The notes under the pieces are model-generated. The model did not search any database. It was not told where the DNA came from and saw only the letters and a list, made by a program, of their open reading frames with translations. A program made the translations under genes and the position numbers. From the NCBI RefSeq assembly GCF_011758655.1, contig NZ_JAAMPA010000002.1:1-64000 (forward strand): a stretch of DNA of 64,000 bases, given 5' to 3'. Shown here piece after piece: positions 1 to 7,730 of the stretch. The DNA comes from Modestobacter marinus. GTDB lineage: Bacteria > Actinomycetota > Actinomycetes > Mycobacteriales > Geodermatophilaceae. Position 1 is the first letter of the stretch. Each line of letters opens with the position of its first letter.

Positions 1-18
1 CCCCGACCACCCCGCCGG

Positions 19-291
19 TCACGAGTCGCTCCCGGGCGAGGCGAAGGCGCGCTGGACGTCGGCCACCGAGATCCAGTCGGCGGGCAGCGGGACGGTCCGG
101 CTCAGCCGGTCGCCCGGGCGCAGGACGGCGAGGACGGTCTCGACCGGCGCGCAGCCGGCGTCCCGGCAGCGGAGCTGGGAGACCAGCACGGTCTCGTCCG
201 CGCCGAGCCCCAGGGTCGTGCGCACCCACCGGCGCAGCCGGTCGAGGACGTCGGGGGGCACGGGGGCGGGACGCGCGGCGAGGGGTTGCAT
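19..291 (-). CDS. Small conserved-type protein with CRDAGC motif, behind a Fur-type box
   Basis: This is a 90-residue protein of unknown function starting at an ATG. It has a charged N-terminal helix-like part (VLDRLRRWVRTTLG), then LVSQLRCRDAGCAPVETVLA, where two cysteines five residues apart precede an acidic position and could hold a metal. There is no signal peptide or membrane segment. It lies downstream of the CtpC-like ATPase on the same strand and has a Fur/Zur-type palindrome 20 bp upstream of its start, which suggests metal-controlled expression. The next gene to the left lies outside the window. I do not recognise a characterised family; a small metal-handling accessory protein is the best guess. 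Confidence 0.6.
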   Translation of the reverse strand: MQPLAARPAPVPPDVLDRLRRWVRTTLGLGADETVLVSQLRCRDAGCAPVETVLAVLRPGDRLSRTVPLPADWISVADVQRAFASPGSDS

Positions 292-310
292 GGCCGGAGA
301 CTAGCCATGA

Positions 311-325
311 TGACAATCATTCTCA
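311..325. promoter_or_regulatory. Fur/Zur-type operator (7-1-7 palindrome)
   Basis: TGACAATCATTCTCA is an inverted repeat of the form TGAxAATxATTxTCA, the classic 7-1-7 core of Fur-family boxes and very close to actinobacterial Zur boxes. It sits just upstream of the 90-residue gene and in the gap after the CtpC-like gene. A Fur-family regulator gene lies about 4.5 kb away and is the natural candidate to bind it. Confidence 0.65.
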
Positions 326-404
326 ACAAGAGGCCGACCGGAGGGGTGGCCGGGTGGCGCCGTCCGGCCACCACCCGACCGTCCCCGTGCAGCGGCGCTG
401 CCGG

Positions 405-2603
405 CTACCGGGCGGGCTCCGGTCGTCCGGCGCCCCGGTGCCGGACGAGCCGGGCCGAGTTGACCGCGACGGCGACCGACGAGGCGTTGTGCAGCACGGC
501 AGCGAGCACGGGGGACAGCGCCCCGCCGCCGGCGACGGCCAGCCCGACCCCGTTGACCGCGATCGACATGCCGTAGTTCTGCCGCACCACGCCCAGCGTC
601 TGCCGGCCCAGCTCACGCAGGTCCAGCAGGTGCCGCAGGTCGTCGCCGACCAGCGCCACGTCGGCGGTCTCCACCGCCACGTCGGTGCCGGAGACCCCCA
701 TCGCGATGCCGATGTCGGCCGCGGCGAGGGCCGGGGCGTCGTTGGTGCCGTCGCCGACCATCGCGACGGTGTGCCCCTCGGCCTGCAGTGCCGCGACGAC
801 GTCCTGCTTGTGCTCGGGCAGCACCTCGGCCCGCCACTCGGTCACCCCGAGCTCGGCGGCGACGGCGGCAGCGGTGCTCTCGTGGTCGCCGGTGAGCATC
901 ACGATCCGCTGCACCCCGGTGGCCCGCAGCGTCTCCAGCACCTCCCGGGACTCCGGCCGCACCTCGTCGCGGAGGCTGACCAGCCCGACCAGCTCGCCGT
1001 CGACGGCCAGCAGCAGCGGGGTCTCCGCCGCGGCCCGCAGCCGGTCGAGCCAGCCCTGGGCCGCGTCGCCCACGGCCACGCCCTCGCTGGCCATCAGCGG
1101 CTCGCTGCCCAGCAGCAGCACGCGGCCGTCGGCCTGGGTGCGCATGCCCAACCCGAGCAGCACCTCGCACTCCTCGTGCGGCGGGATGAACACGTGCCGC
1201 TCCTCGGTGGAGCGGATCACCGCCTGGGCCAGCGGGTGGCGGGAGTGCACCTCGGAGCTGGCGGCGTAGCCGAGCACCCGCTCGGGCGTCCAGTCGTCGG
1301 AGAAGGAGACGACGTTGGTGACCACCGGACGGCCGATGGTCAGCGTGCCGGTCTTGTCGAAGACGACGGCGTCCACCCGGCCGGCGGCCTCCAGGTGCGC
1401 GCCGCCCTTGATCAGCAGGCCGCGGGAGGCGCCGTTGCCGATCGCGGCGCTGACCGCGGTCGGCGTGGCCAGCCCGACCGCACACGGGCAGGCGATCAGC
1501 AGCATGGTCATCGCCCGCCGCACGTCCCGGGTGACCAGCCAGGTCAGCCCGGCGAGGGCGAAGGAAGCGGGCACGAAGCGGCGGGAGAAGTTCTCGCCCA
1601 CGGTCTGGATCGGCGCCCGGTCGTCGGTGGCCTGCTCGACCCGGGCGATGATCCGGCCGATCGCGGTGTCCGAGCCGGTGGCCGAGGCGCGCACCACCAG
1701 CCGGCCGCGCAGGTTGACCGACCCGGCGTGCACCGTCGCCCCCGGGGTGACCTGCACCGGCAGCGGCTCGCCGGTGATCGCGGCCTGGTCGACCACGCCG
1801 GTGCCCTCGACGACCACGCCGTCGACCGGCAGCGTCGTCTGGTCGTGCACCACGACGAGGTCGCCGACCCGCAGCCGGGCCAGGTCGACCTGCCGTTCGA
1901 CGTCGGGCTCGCCCGCCTCCCCGGGCAGGATCACCCAGGCGGTGGTCTCGGTGCCGGCCAGCAAGGCGGAGATCGCGCGGCGGGTGCGGCGCAGGGTGAC
2001 CGACTGCAGCCACTCGCCGATGTTCAGCAGCCACAGCACGGTCAGCGCCACGACGTTCTCCCGCAGCAGCAGGCTGGCGATGGTCGCGGCGGTGACCAGC
2101 GCGTCGGTGCCCGCGCTGCGCCTGCCGGCCAGCGCGCCGGCGGCGCCCTTCACGAACGGGTAGCCGGTGAAGATCGTCAGCGCCGTCGCCACCAGCCGGC
2201 TGCGCCCGGTGAGGACCGGCGGCCGGCCGAACCCGTACCGGCGCACGCCCAGCAGGGCCAGGGCGGCACCGCCGACGGCGATCCGCACCAGCTCCCCGTT
2301 GGCCACGTCCGCCGACCGCGGCGCCCGCGCCACCTCGGCGGCCGCAGGCAGCGCAACGGCCGAGGCCGCCACCCGCAGCACGTCGGCCCGGACGTCGTCC
2401 TCGGCGTCGGCGTCGGCGTCCAGCCAGACCAGCACCTGACCGGTCACCGGGTAGGCGTGCGCGGTGCGGACGCCGGGCACCGCGTCCAGCAGGTCCTCCA
2501 GCGCCACCGCCCGCGCGGGTGCACCGGTCAGCGCCGGGACGGCGAGCCGCAGCCGGCCAGCGGCGTCACTGACCAGCCGGGCGGTGCCGGTCGCCGTCTC
2601 CAC
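405..2603 (-). CDS. ctpC: CtpC-like P1B-type metal-transporting ATPase
   Basis: This 732-residue integral membrane ATPase exports a divalent metal across the cytoplasmic membrane. It carries the P1B signature: the membrane CPC motif (ACPCAVGLATPT, about residues 371-382), the phosphorylation motif DKTGT at about 416-420, TGEP in the actuator domain, and TGDH plus GDGTNDAPAL in the hinge and ATP-binding domain. Long stretches (for example SSEVHSRHPLAQAVIRSTEE and NYGMSIAVN) match what I know of Mycobacterium tuberculosis CtpC, which acts in zinc resistance and has also been proposed to move manganese. The N-terminal heavy-metal-associated fold lacks a CxxC pair, as in CtpC. It starts at GTG two bases after the PacL-like gene, so the two are probably co-translated. 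Zinc is the likelier substrate given the PacL-like partner and the Zur-like gene nearby. Confidence 0.9.
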   Translation of the reverse strand: METATGTARLVSDAAGRLRLAVPALTGAPARAVALEDLLDAVPGVRTAHAYPVTGQVLVWLDADADAEDDVRADVLRVAASAVALPAAAEVARAPRSADVANGELVRIAVGGAALALLGVRRYGFGRPPVLTGRSRLVATALTIFTGYPFVKGAAGALAGRRSAGTDALVTAATIASLLLRENVVALTVLWLLNIGEWLQSVTLRRTRRAISALLAGTETTAWVILPGEAGEPDVERQVDLARLRVGDLVVVHDQTTLPVDGVVVEGTGVVDQAAITGEPLPVQVTPGATVHAGSVNLRGRLVVRASATGSDTAIGRIIARVEQATDDRAPIQTVGENFSRRFVPASFALAGLTWLVTRDVRRAMTMLLIACPCAVGLATPTAVSAAIGNGASRGLLIKGGAHLEAAGRVDAVVFDKTGTLTIGRPVVTNVVSFSDDWTPERVLGYAASSEVHSRHPLAQAVIRSTEERHVFIPPHEECEVLLGLGMRTQADGRVLLLGSEPLMASEGVAVGDAAQGWLDRLRAAAETPLLLAVDGELVGLVSLRDEVRPESREVLETLRATGVQRIVMLTGDHESTAAAVAAELGVTEWRAEVLPEHKQDVVAALQAEGHTVAMVGDGTNDAPALAAADIGIAMGVSGTDVAVETADVALVGDDLRHLLDLRELGRQTLGVVRQNYGMSIAVNGVGLAVAGGGALSPVLAAVLHNASSVAVAVNSARLVRHRGAGRPEPAR

Positions 2604-2605
2604 GG

Positions 2606-2917
2606 TCAGTGCTGGTGGTCGTGGCCGCCGGAGCGGTCGGCCGGCGGGGGCACCTGCTCACCCAGGTCGGCGTAGGCCTGGGCACGGACGTCCCCCGCGG
2701 CGAGCCGGGCACGCTCCACGCCGACCTCGGCGCGGCGGGCCCCGCGGATGCCCCACTTCGTCGCCCCGACCGCCAGGCGGCGGGGCAGGCTGCCGGTCTC
2801 GCCGCGCTCGGCAGCGCGGACGACGGCCACGCCGACGACCCCGGTCGCCACCGTCCCGGCCGCCTTGCGCAGCACCCGGCCGGCGGTCGCGCCGCGGTTC
2901 TTCTTCGTCTCGCTCAT
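2606..2917 (-). CDS. PacL-like (DUF1490-type) partner of the metal ATPase
   Basis: This 103-residue protein begins MSETKKNRG; the ATG at 2915-2917 is preceded by GAGGAG, which favours it over an upstream in-frame ATG at 2998. It has a hydrophobic glycine/valine segment (TVATGVVGVAVVRAAE), a basic helix with KWGIRGARRAE and VGVERARLAAGDV, and ends in the histidine-rich tail GGHDHQH. This architecture, and its place immediately upstream of ctpC, match PacL1 (Rv3269) of M. tuberculosis, a membrane-associated metal-binding chaperone that supports CtpC; PacL proteins end in a similar DLHDHDHDH tail. Here the tail is shorter and contains Gln in place of one acidic position. The call rests on context and motif order rather than strong identity. 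Confidence 0.75.
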   Translation of the reverse strand: MSETKKNRGATAGRVLRKAAGTVATGVVGVAVVRAAERGETGSLPRRLAVGATKWGIRGARRAEVGVERARLAAGDVRAQAYADLGEQVPPPADRSGGHDHQH

Positions 2918-2949
2918 CGACGTGCTCCTCGATCGGTCCGTCTGGGGGG

Positions 2950-2961
2950 TCTCACATGAGA
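2950..2961. promoter_or_regulatory. Inverted repeat TCTCA-N2-TGAGA upstream of the PacL/CtpC operon
   Basis: TCTCACATGAGA is a short palindrome with two central mismatches, 33 bp upstream of the chosen PacL-like start, where an operator would be expected. The first nine bases (TCTCACATG) recur in the promoter of the Fur-family regulator at 4754-4762. It does not resemble the Fur box at 311, so a different metal sensor may be involved. Confidence 0.35.
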
Positions 2962-3123
2962 TCGTGGGTCCGCCCACGGTAACGGGACTCATCGTCAACG
3001 CGCGGAGGGGAGCCGGTCATCGCCGAGGTCCGGGTCGACGGTAGCCGGGTCGGGGACGGGCGGGCGCCCACCCGGGCCGGTGGGCGCAGCACCGACCTGC
3101 TGGGTGGGCTGGTCGCCGTCCTG

Positions 3124-4026
3124 GTGCTGCTGCACTTCCTCGCCCCCGCCTCCCTGCAGCAGCCGGTGGTGCTGGCCTGGAGCACCGTCTTCGTCGCCGT
3201 CTGCCTGCAGGCGCTGCCCTTCCTGGTGCTGGGCGTGGCGCTGTCGGCAGCGATCAGCACGCTGGTGCCGCCGTCCTTCTTCACCCGGGCGCTGCCCCGC
3301 CGGCCTGCGCTGGCCGTGCCGGTGGCCGGGGTGGCCGGGGTGGTGCTGCCCGGCTGCGAGTGCGCCTCGGTGCCGGTCGCCGGCAGCCTGGTGCGGCGCG
3401 GGGTGACCCCGGCGGCGGCGCTGGCCTTCCTGCTCGCAGCCCCGGCGATCAACCCGGTGGTGCTCGTCGCCACGGCCGTGGCCTTCCCCGGCCAGCCGGA
3501 GATGGTGGCCGCCCGCTTCCTGGCCTCGCTGGGGGTGGCGCTGGTGATGGGCTGGCTGTGGACCCTGCTGGGCCGCAGTGAGTGGCTGCAGCTCGCCCGG
3601 CTGCCCGCCGCGGCGCCGGGGCTGAGCCGGCTCGCCGGCTTCCGCGAGGCGATGGCGCACGACCTGGTGCACGCCGGCGGCTTCCTGGTCGTCGGCGGTG
3701 CGGCCGCGGCGACGTTGGGGGTGCTGGTGCCGCGGAGCTGGCTGGAGCAGGTCGCGGCGTCCCCGGTGCTCGCGGTGCTGGTGCTGGCGGCCCTCGCGGT
3801 GCTGCTGGCGATCTGCTCGGAGGCCGACGCCTTCGTGGCGGCGAGCCTCACGTCCTTCTCGCTCACCGCCCGGCTGGCGTTCCTCGTCGTGGGTCCCGCC
3901 GTCGACGTGAAGCTGATCGCGCTCCAGGCGGGCACCTTCGGCCGCGGCTTCGCGCTCCGGTTCGCGCCGGTCACCTTCGGCGTCGCGGTGCTGCTGGCGG
4001 TCGGGGTGGGGGCGGTCCTGCTGTGA
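3124..4026 (+). CDS. UPF0718/YraQ-type membrane permease
   Basis: At least 300 residues with about eight hydrophobic membrane segments. Conserved features include CLQALPFLVLGVALSAAIS in the first helices, LPGCECASVPVAGSLVRRG, and FLLAAPAINPVV, all typical of the permease family once called DUF318 (UPF0718, YraQ). The substrate is not established; these permeases usually occur with a TIGR03943-type partner, as here, in metal-linked loci. The start is uncertain: the frame stays open upstream and a strong GGAGGGGAG lies at 3004-3012, but no ATG/GTG/TTG follows it in frame, so GTG 3124 is the first standard start. That would cut into the first helix, so a non-standard start near 3019 is possible. 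It overlaps the next gene by GTGA. Confidence 0.8.
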   Translation: MLLHFLAPASLQQPVVLAWSTVFVAVCLQALPFLVLGVALSAAISTLVPPSFFTRALPRRPALAVPVAGVAGVVLPGCECASVPVAGSLVRRGVTPAAALAFLLAAPAINPVVLVATAVAFPGQPEMVAARFLASLGVALVMGWLWTLLGRSEWLQLARLPAAAPGLSRLAGFREAMAHDLVHAGGFLVVGGAAAATLGVLVPRSWLEQVAASPVLAVLVLAALAVLLAICSEADAFVAASLTSFSLTARLAFLVVGPAVDVKLIALQAGTFGRGFALRFAPVTFGVAVLLAVGVGAVLL

Positions 4027-4733
4027 GCAGCCGCCCGGACCGGACCACCCAGCACGTGCTCCTCCTGCTGCTCGGCGTCGTCGTCCTGTTCGTGGCCGGC
4101 AGCGACCGGTACCTGGACTACGTGCGGGCCGGCTTCCGGCCGCTGCTGCTCGGCGCCGGGGTGGTGGTCGTGCTGCTCGCGGTCGCCGGGCTGCGTCGAC
4201 CTCGGGGCGGGGTGGAGCACGACCACCCGGGCCCGGCGGTCGGGTGGCTGCTGGCCGCGCCGGTGGCGGTGGTCCTGGTCGTCGCTCCGCCCGCGCTCGG
4301 CTCGTACTCCGCCGGCCGGCAGTCCGCAGCCCCGGTCGCGGTGCCCGCCCAGCCGTCGTCGGCGGGCATCGGGGCGGACGATCCCGGCAGCGACCACCGG
4401 ACGATGACGCTGTTCAGCTACCACGTCTGGTCACTGGCCCCGGACACCAGCGCGCTGGAGGGGCGCCGGGTCCGGCTGGTCGGCTTCGTCTCGCCCCGGG
4501 CGGCCGGCGGCTGGTACGTCACCCGCTTCGACATCAACTGCTGCGCCGCCGACGCCACCGCCCTCCGGGTGGCCGTGCCGGACGGGCCGGCGGCGTTCGA
4601 GCCCGACCAGTGGGTGGAGGTGGTCGGCACGCACGTCCCGCCGCAGGTGGACCCGGCGGTCGGGTACCCGGAGCCGACGATCGACGCGACCTCGGTGGCC
4701 GCGGTGGAGGCGCCGGCCGAGCCCTACGAGTGA
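4023..4733 (+). CDS. TIGR03943-family protein, partner of the permease
   Basis: 236 residues starting at a GTG that overlaps the permease stop by four bases. The N-terminal half has three hydrophobic segments (HVLLLLLGVVVLFVAG, LLLGAGVVVVLLAVAG, WLLAAPVAVVLVVAPPALG). The C-terminal domain contains ALEGRRVRLVGFVSPRAAGG, a Cys pair in RFDINCCAADATALRV and WVEVVGTHV, the pattern of the TIGR03943 family, which has an OB-fold-like outer domain. Families of this pair are known as two-component permeases of unknown cargo. The translation coupling and position next to a Fur-family gene suggest a role in metal or metallophore homeostasis; this is inference. Confidence 0.78.
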   Translation: MSSRPDRTTQHVLLLLLGVVVLFVAGSDRYLDYVRAGFRPLLLGAGVVVVLLAVAGLRRPRGGVEHDHPGPAVGWLLAAPVAVVLVVAPPALGSYSAGRQSAAPVAVPAQPSSAGIGADDPGSDHRTMTLFSYHVWSLAPDTSALEGRRVRLVGFVSPRAAGGWYVTRFDINCCAADATALRVAVPDGPAAFEPDQWVEVVGTHVPPQVDPAVGYPEPTIDATSVAAVEAPAEPYE

Positions 4734-4742
4734 GCCCCGCAG

Positions 4743-4772
4743 TCGACAACAGTTCTCACATGCTCCTATCCT
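4743..4772 (+). promoter_or_regulatory. Probable promoter of the Fur-family gene
   Basis: TCGACA at 4743-4748 and TATCCT at 4767-4772 are separated by 18 bp and resemble a housekeeping sigma promoter. The sequence TCTCACATG (4754-4762) lies in the spacer and is shared with the PacL-like promoter, so it may be an operator. It stands about 65 bp upstream of the gene start. Confidence 0.4.
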
Positions 4773-4836
4773 CATGCGAAGACCGCCGGGCTCTTCCGCA
4801 CCACCACGCGGGCCGCCTCGACGAGGAGACGACCAG

Positions 4837-5259
4837 ATGATCCGCAACACCCGCCAGCGCACCGCCGTCAACGCCGTCTTCGACGAGCTCGAGGGCTTCC
4901 ACAGCGCGCAGGAGGTGCACGCCCGGATGCGCGCCGCCGGCGACTCGATCGGGCTGTCGACGGTCTACCGGGCCGTCCAGGCCCTCGTCGACGACGGCGA
5001 GCTCGACTCGATCCGCACCGACGCCGGTGAGGCGATCTACCGCCGGTGCAGCACCCGGCACCACCACCACCTGGTGTGCCGGGTCTGCGGCCGGACCGAG
5101 GAGGTCGAGGGCCCGACCGTCGAGCGCTGGGCCGACCGGGTGGCCGGCGAGCACGGCTTCGTCGACGTCACGCACACGCTGGAGATCTTCGGCACCTGCG
5201 CCGCCTGCCACCGCGCCGCGGCGGCCGCCGAGGCGCCGTCGGCCGACCGGCCGGGCTGA
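4837..5259 (+). CDS. zur: Fur-family metalloregulator, Zur-like
   Basis: 140-residue transcription factor. The N-terminal winged helix includes TRQRTAVNAVFDELEGFHSAQEVH and the recognition segment IGLSTVYRAVQALVDDGEL. The dimerisation and metal domain has HHHHLVCRVCGRTEEV and ends with CAACH, giving the two CxxC pairs of the structural zinc site; H and E ligands for a regulatory site are also present. Actinobacterial Zur (FurB) has this organisation, and metal-transport genes flank it, so Zur is preferred over Fur or Nur. The ATG at 4837 follows GAGGAGA; an upstream in-frame ATG at 4774 lies too close to the predicted promoter. A Fur-type box occurs at 311-325; none is obvious directly in front of this gene. 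Confidence 0.8.
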   Translation: MIRNTRQRTAVNAVFDELEGFHSAQEVHARMRAAGDSIGLSTVYRAVQALVDDGELDSIRTDAGEAIYRRCSTRHHHHLVCRVCGRTEEVEGPTVERWADRVAGEHGFVDVTHTLEIFGTCAACHRAAAAAEAPSADRPG

Positions 5260-5274
5260 GACATCCGGCCGGCC

Positions 5275-5298
5275 GCCTCGGCGACCTCAGGCCGAGGC
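5275..5298. terminator. Hairpin between convergent genes
   Basis: GCCTCGGC (5275-5282) pairs with GCCGAGGC (5291-5298) around an 8-base loop. It lies at the end of the Fur-family gene and overlaps the last codons of the converging aldo/keto reductase gene, so it could stop transcription in both directions. Confidence 0.45.
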
Positions 5299-6324
5299 CT
5301 CCCGGGCGGCCTGCCAGAGGTCGATGCCGGCGTCGACGGCGTGCTGGTCGATCGCGGCCAGCTCCTCGGAGCTGAACTCCAGGTTCTCCAGCGCGGCGAC
5401 GTTCTGCTCCAGCTGCCGCACGCTGCTCGCCCCGATCAGCACCGAGGTGACCCGCGGGTCGCGCAGCGCCCAGGACAGCGCCAGCTGCGGCAGGCTCTGG
5501 CCGCGGGCCTGGGCCAGCTCGTTCAGCGCCCGCACGTGCGTGACGTACTCGGGGGTGATCATCCCCGGGTCCAGCGACTTGCCCTGGTCGGCCCGCGAGC
5601 CCGCCGGGACGCCGTCGAGGTACTTGTCGGTGAGCATGCCCTGGGCCAGCGGGGAGAAGGCGATGCAGCCGGCGCCCACGTCGGCGAGGGTGTCCAGCAG
5701 CCCCTGCGTCTCGATCCAGCGGTTCAGCATCGAGTACGAGGGCTGGTGGATCAGCAGTGGCGTCCCCAGGTCGGCCAGGATCGCCGCCGCCTCCGCGGTC
5801 ATCTCCGGGGAGTAGCTGGAGATGCCGGCGTAGAGGGCCTTGCCCGACTGGACGGCCGTGTGCAGCGCGCCCATCGTCTCCACCAGCGGCGTCGTCGGGT
5901 CGGGTCGGTGGCTGTAGAAGACGTCGACGTACTCGACACCCATCCGTTGCAGTGACTGGTCCAAGCTGGACAGCACGTACTTGCGGGAGCCGCCGCCCTG
6001 CCCGTACGGGCCCGGCCACATGTCGTAGCCGGCCTTGGTGGAGAGGACCAGCTCGTCGCGGTACGGGCGGAAGTCGTCGGCCAGGTGCCGGCCGAAGTTG
6101 GTCTCCGCGCTGCCGTAGGGCGGGCCGTAGTTGTTGGCCAGGTCGAAGTGGGTGATCCCCAGGTCGAAGGCGCGCCGCAGGACGTCCCGCTGCCGGTCGA
6201 AGGGGACGTCGTCCCCGAAGTTGTGCCAGAGCCCGAGGCTCACGGCCGGCAGGTCCAGGCCGCTCCTGCCGGTGCGCCGGTAGGTCATCGAGTCGTAGCG
6301 GGTGCTCTCCGCGCTGTAGGCCAT
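5287..6324 (-). CDS. Aldo/keto reductase of the YghZ type
   Basis: 345-residue NADPH-dependent aldo/keto reductase. It is nearly collinear with Escherichia coli YghZ (L-glyceraldehyde 3-phosphate reductase): SLGLWHNFGDD, GITHFDLANNYGPPYGSAE with the catalytic Asp and Tyr, LSTKAGYDMWPGPYG with the catalytic Lys, VFYSHRPD with the His, LLIHQPSYSMLNRW, and the cofactor segment LIGASSVRQLEQNV. YghZ detoxifies methylglyoxal and reduces L-glyceraldehyde 3-phosphate; the physiological substrate here is not shown. It stands alone, convergent with the Fur-family gene, and its ATG start gives the usual YghZ length. Confidence 0.92.
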   Translation of the reverse strand: MAYSAESTRYDSMTYRRTGRSGLDLPAVSLGLWHNFGDDVPFDRQRDVLRRAFDLGITHFDLANNYGPPYGSAETNFGRHLADDFRPYRDELVLSTKAGYDMWPGPYGQGGGSRKYVLSSLDQSLQRMGVEYVDVFYSHRPDPTTPLVETMGALHTAVQSGKALYAGISSYSPEMTAEAAAILADLGTPLLIHQPSYSMLNRWIETQGLLDTLADVGAGCIAFSPLAQGMLTDKYLDGVPAGSRADQGKSLDPGMITPEYVTHVRALNELAQARGQSLPQLALSWALRDPRVTSVLIGASSVRQLEQNVAALENLEFSSEELAAIDQHAVDAGIDLWQAAREASA

Positions 6325-6352
6325 GGGCAGATCGTGCCCGGCGGGCCGCCGG

Positions 6353-7243
6353 TCAGCGACGACGGGGGCGGCGGCCGCGGCTCGGGGGTGCGGCTGACCT
6401 GGAAGTCGACCAGTGCGCGGGCCGGGTCAGCCACTCCGGCAGCGTCGTGCCGCCGTCCCCGAGGGCGGCGGTCAGCTGCGGCTGGGTGAGGAACAGCGCA
6501 CCGGTGAGGTCGGCGCCCCGCAGGTCGGCAGCGCGCAGGTCGGCACCCAGCAGGTCGGCGTGGCGCAGATCGGCACCGCGCAGGTCCGCCCCGATCAGGT
6601 ACGCGCCCCGCAGGCTGGCCCCGTGCAGGTCCGCACCGCGCAGCGCCGCGCCCATCAGGTCGGCGCCGCGGCGGTCCCGGGCCCGGCCGGGCACGTCGGC
6701 CCGGACGGCGTCGCTGACCCGGCCGAGCAGCTCCCCGACCTCGCTGCGGTACGCGGCGGCGTCCAGCGCGGCCAGCTCGTCGGCGCCGGTGCCGGTCAGC
6801 TGCTCGGTGCGGGTGCGGGCCGCGGTCACCTCGGTGTGCAGCGGCCCGGCGGGCAGCAGTGCGGTCGCCTCGGTGAGGTACCAGAGCAGCTCGGTCAGCT
6901 GCCGCATGACCGGGAAGACGGCGGCGGTCGCCGCCCGGGTGGCGGCGTCGGTGCGCCAGTCCGCGCCGCCGAACACGTCCTGGGTGACCCGCTGGCCGGC
7001 CCCGAAGCAGTCGAACACCGTGCAGCCGGGGAACCCGCGGTCGCGCAGCCGGTCGTGGATGCCGCACCGCGAGTCCGGCTGCAGGTTCGGGCAGGGCGTG
7101 CCGGCCGGCTTGTCGATGGCGAAGTCCGCCGAGGCGGCGAACGCCGGGAGGACGCAGCACAGCCCGTTACAGCGACTGCAGTCAGCGGTCAGGTCCCGCC
7201 GGGCGTCGGCCAGCAGCGGCAGGAGAGGACGCGGGTCGGGCAC
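6353..7243 (-). CDS. Cys-rich N-terminus plus pentapeptide-repeat protein
   Basis: 296 residues in two parts. The first 90 residues contain many cysteines ([32 protein letters not shown]), a spacing like YkgJ/UPF0153-type zinc- or iron-chelating domains. The last third (about 195-260) is a run of about twelve pentapeptide repeats of the A(D/N)LxG kind ([17 protein letters not shown] and so on), which form a square beta helix. Some pentapeptide proteins mimic DNA and protect gyrase (Qnr, MfpA), but this combination has no function known to me. It starts at GTG eight bases after the UPF0303 gene, so it is the last gene of a pdxY-led operon. Confidence 0.8.
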   Translation of the reverse strand: MPDPRPLLPLLADARRDLTADCSRCNGLCCVLPAFAASADFAIDKPAGTPCPNLQPDSRCGIHDRLRDRGFPGCTVFDCFGAGQRVTQDVFGGADWRTDAATRAATAAVFPVMRQLTELLWYLTEATALLPAGPLHTEVTAARTRTEQLTGTGADELAALDAAAYRSEVGELLGRVSDAVRADVPGRARDRRGADLMGAALRGADLHGASLRGAYLIGADLRGADLRHADLLGADLRAADLRGADLTGALFLTQPQLTAALGDGGTTLPEWLTRPAHWSTSRSAAPPSRGRRPRRR

Positions 7244-7250
7244 GGTGCGG

Positions 7251-7727
7251 TCAGGCGCCCTGCTGGGACACGAGCGCGCGCAGCGCGGCGACGACCATCG
7301 CGTGGTCCTCGACCTGCGGCAGTCCGGAGACCACCACCACGCCCACCGGGCCCACGCCGCGCACCAGCAGCGGGAAGCCCCCGCCGTGCGCCACGTACTG
7401 CTGCGGGTCCAGCCCGAACTGCTCCTCGAACGTCGTCCCGGCCTCGCGGGAGCGCTGGCCGACGAAGAGGGAGCTGTGCCCGAACCGGTGCACGGTGGCG
7501 GCCTTGCGCGCGATCCAGGCGTCGTTGTCCGGCGTCGCCCCGGTCATCGCGGCGTGGAAGAGCTGGTGGGAGTGCCGGGAGACCTCGATCGCCACGGGCA
7601 GCCCGCCGTCCCGGGCGCGGGCCACCAGGTCGGTGCCGAGGGTCCAGGCGTCGTCGTTGGTGAAGCTGAGCAGCTGCAGCTCCTCCTCCTGGGCGGCGAG
7701 CTCGGCGAGGGGCGGGAAGTCGCTCAT
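7251..7727 (-). CDS. UPF0303 / heme-degrading-domain family protein
   Basis: 158-residue cytoplasmic protein of the UPF0303 (YBR137W-like) family, with the GlcG/HbpS-type fold often labelled heme-degrading domain. Typical pieces are [46 protein letters not shown] and the C-terminal [20 protein letters not shown]. Bacterial members have no firmly established role; heme binding is known for some relatives. The ATG lies three bases after the pdxY stop, indicating one operon with pyridoxal kinase and the pentapeptide protein. Confidence 0.82.
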   Translation of the reverse strand: MSDFPPLAELAAQEEELQLLSFTNDDAWTLGTDLVARARDGGLPVAIEVSRHSHQLFHAAMTGATPDNDAWIARKAATVHRFGHSSLFVGQRSREAGTTFEEQFGLDPQQYVAHGGGFPLLVRGVGPVGVVVVSGLPQVEDHAMVVAALRALVSQQGA

Positions 7728-7730
7728 GGG

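Noticed and set aside
354-2675. A 773-codon open frame opposite the CtpC-like gene
   Set aside because: It is low-complexity (many Gly, Arg, His, Gln) and is the antisense shadow of a well-supported P-type ATPase; very high GC keeps antisense frames open.
6480-6680. Tandem short repeats near 6.5 kb as a possible CRISPR or satellite
   Set aside because: They are the codons of the pentapeptide repeats in the minus-strand protein.
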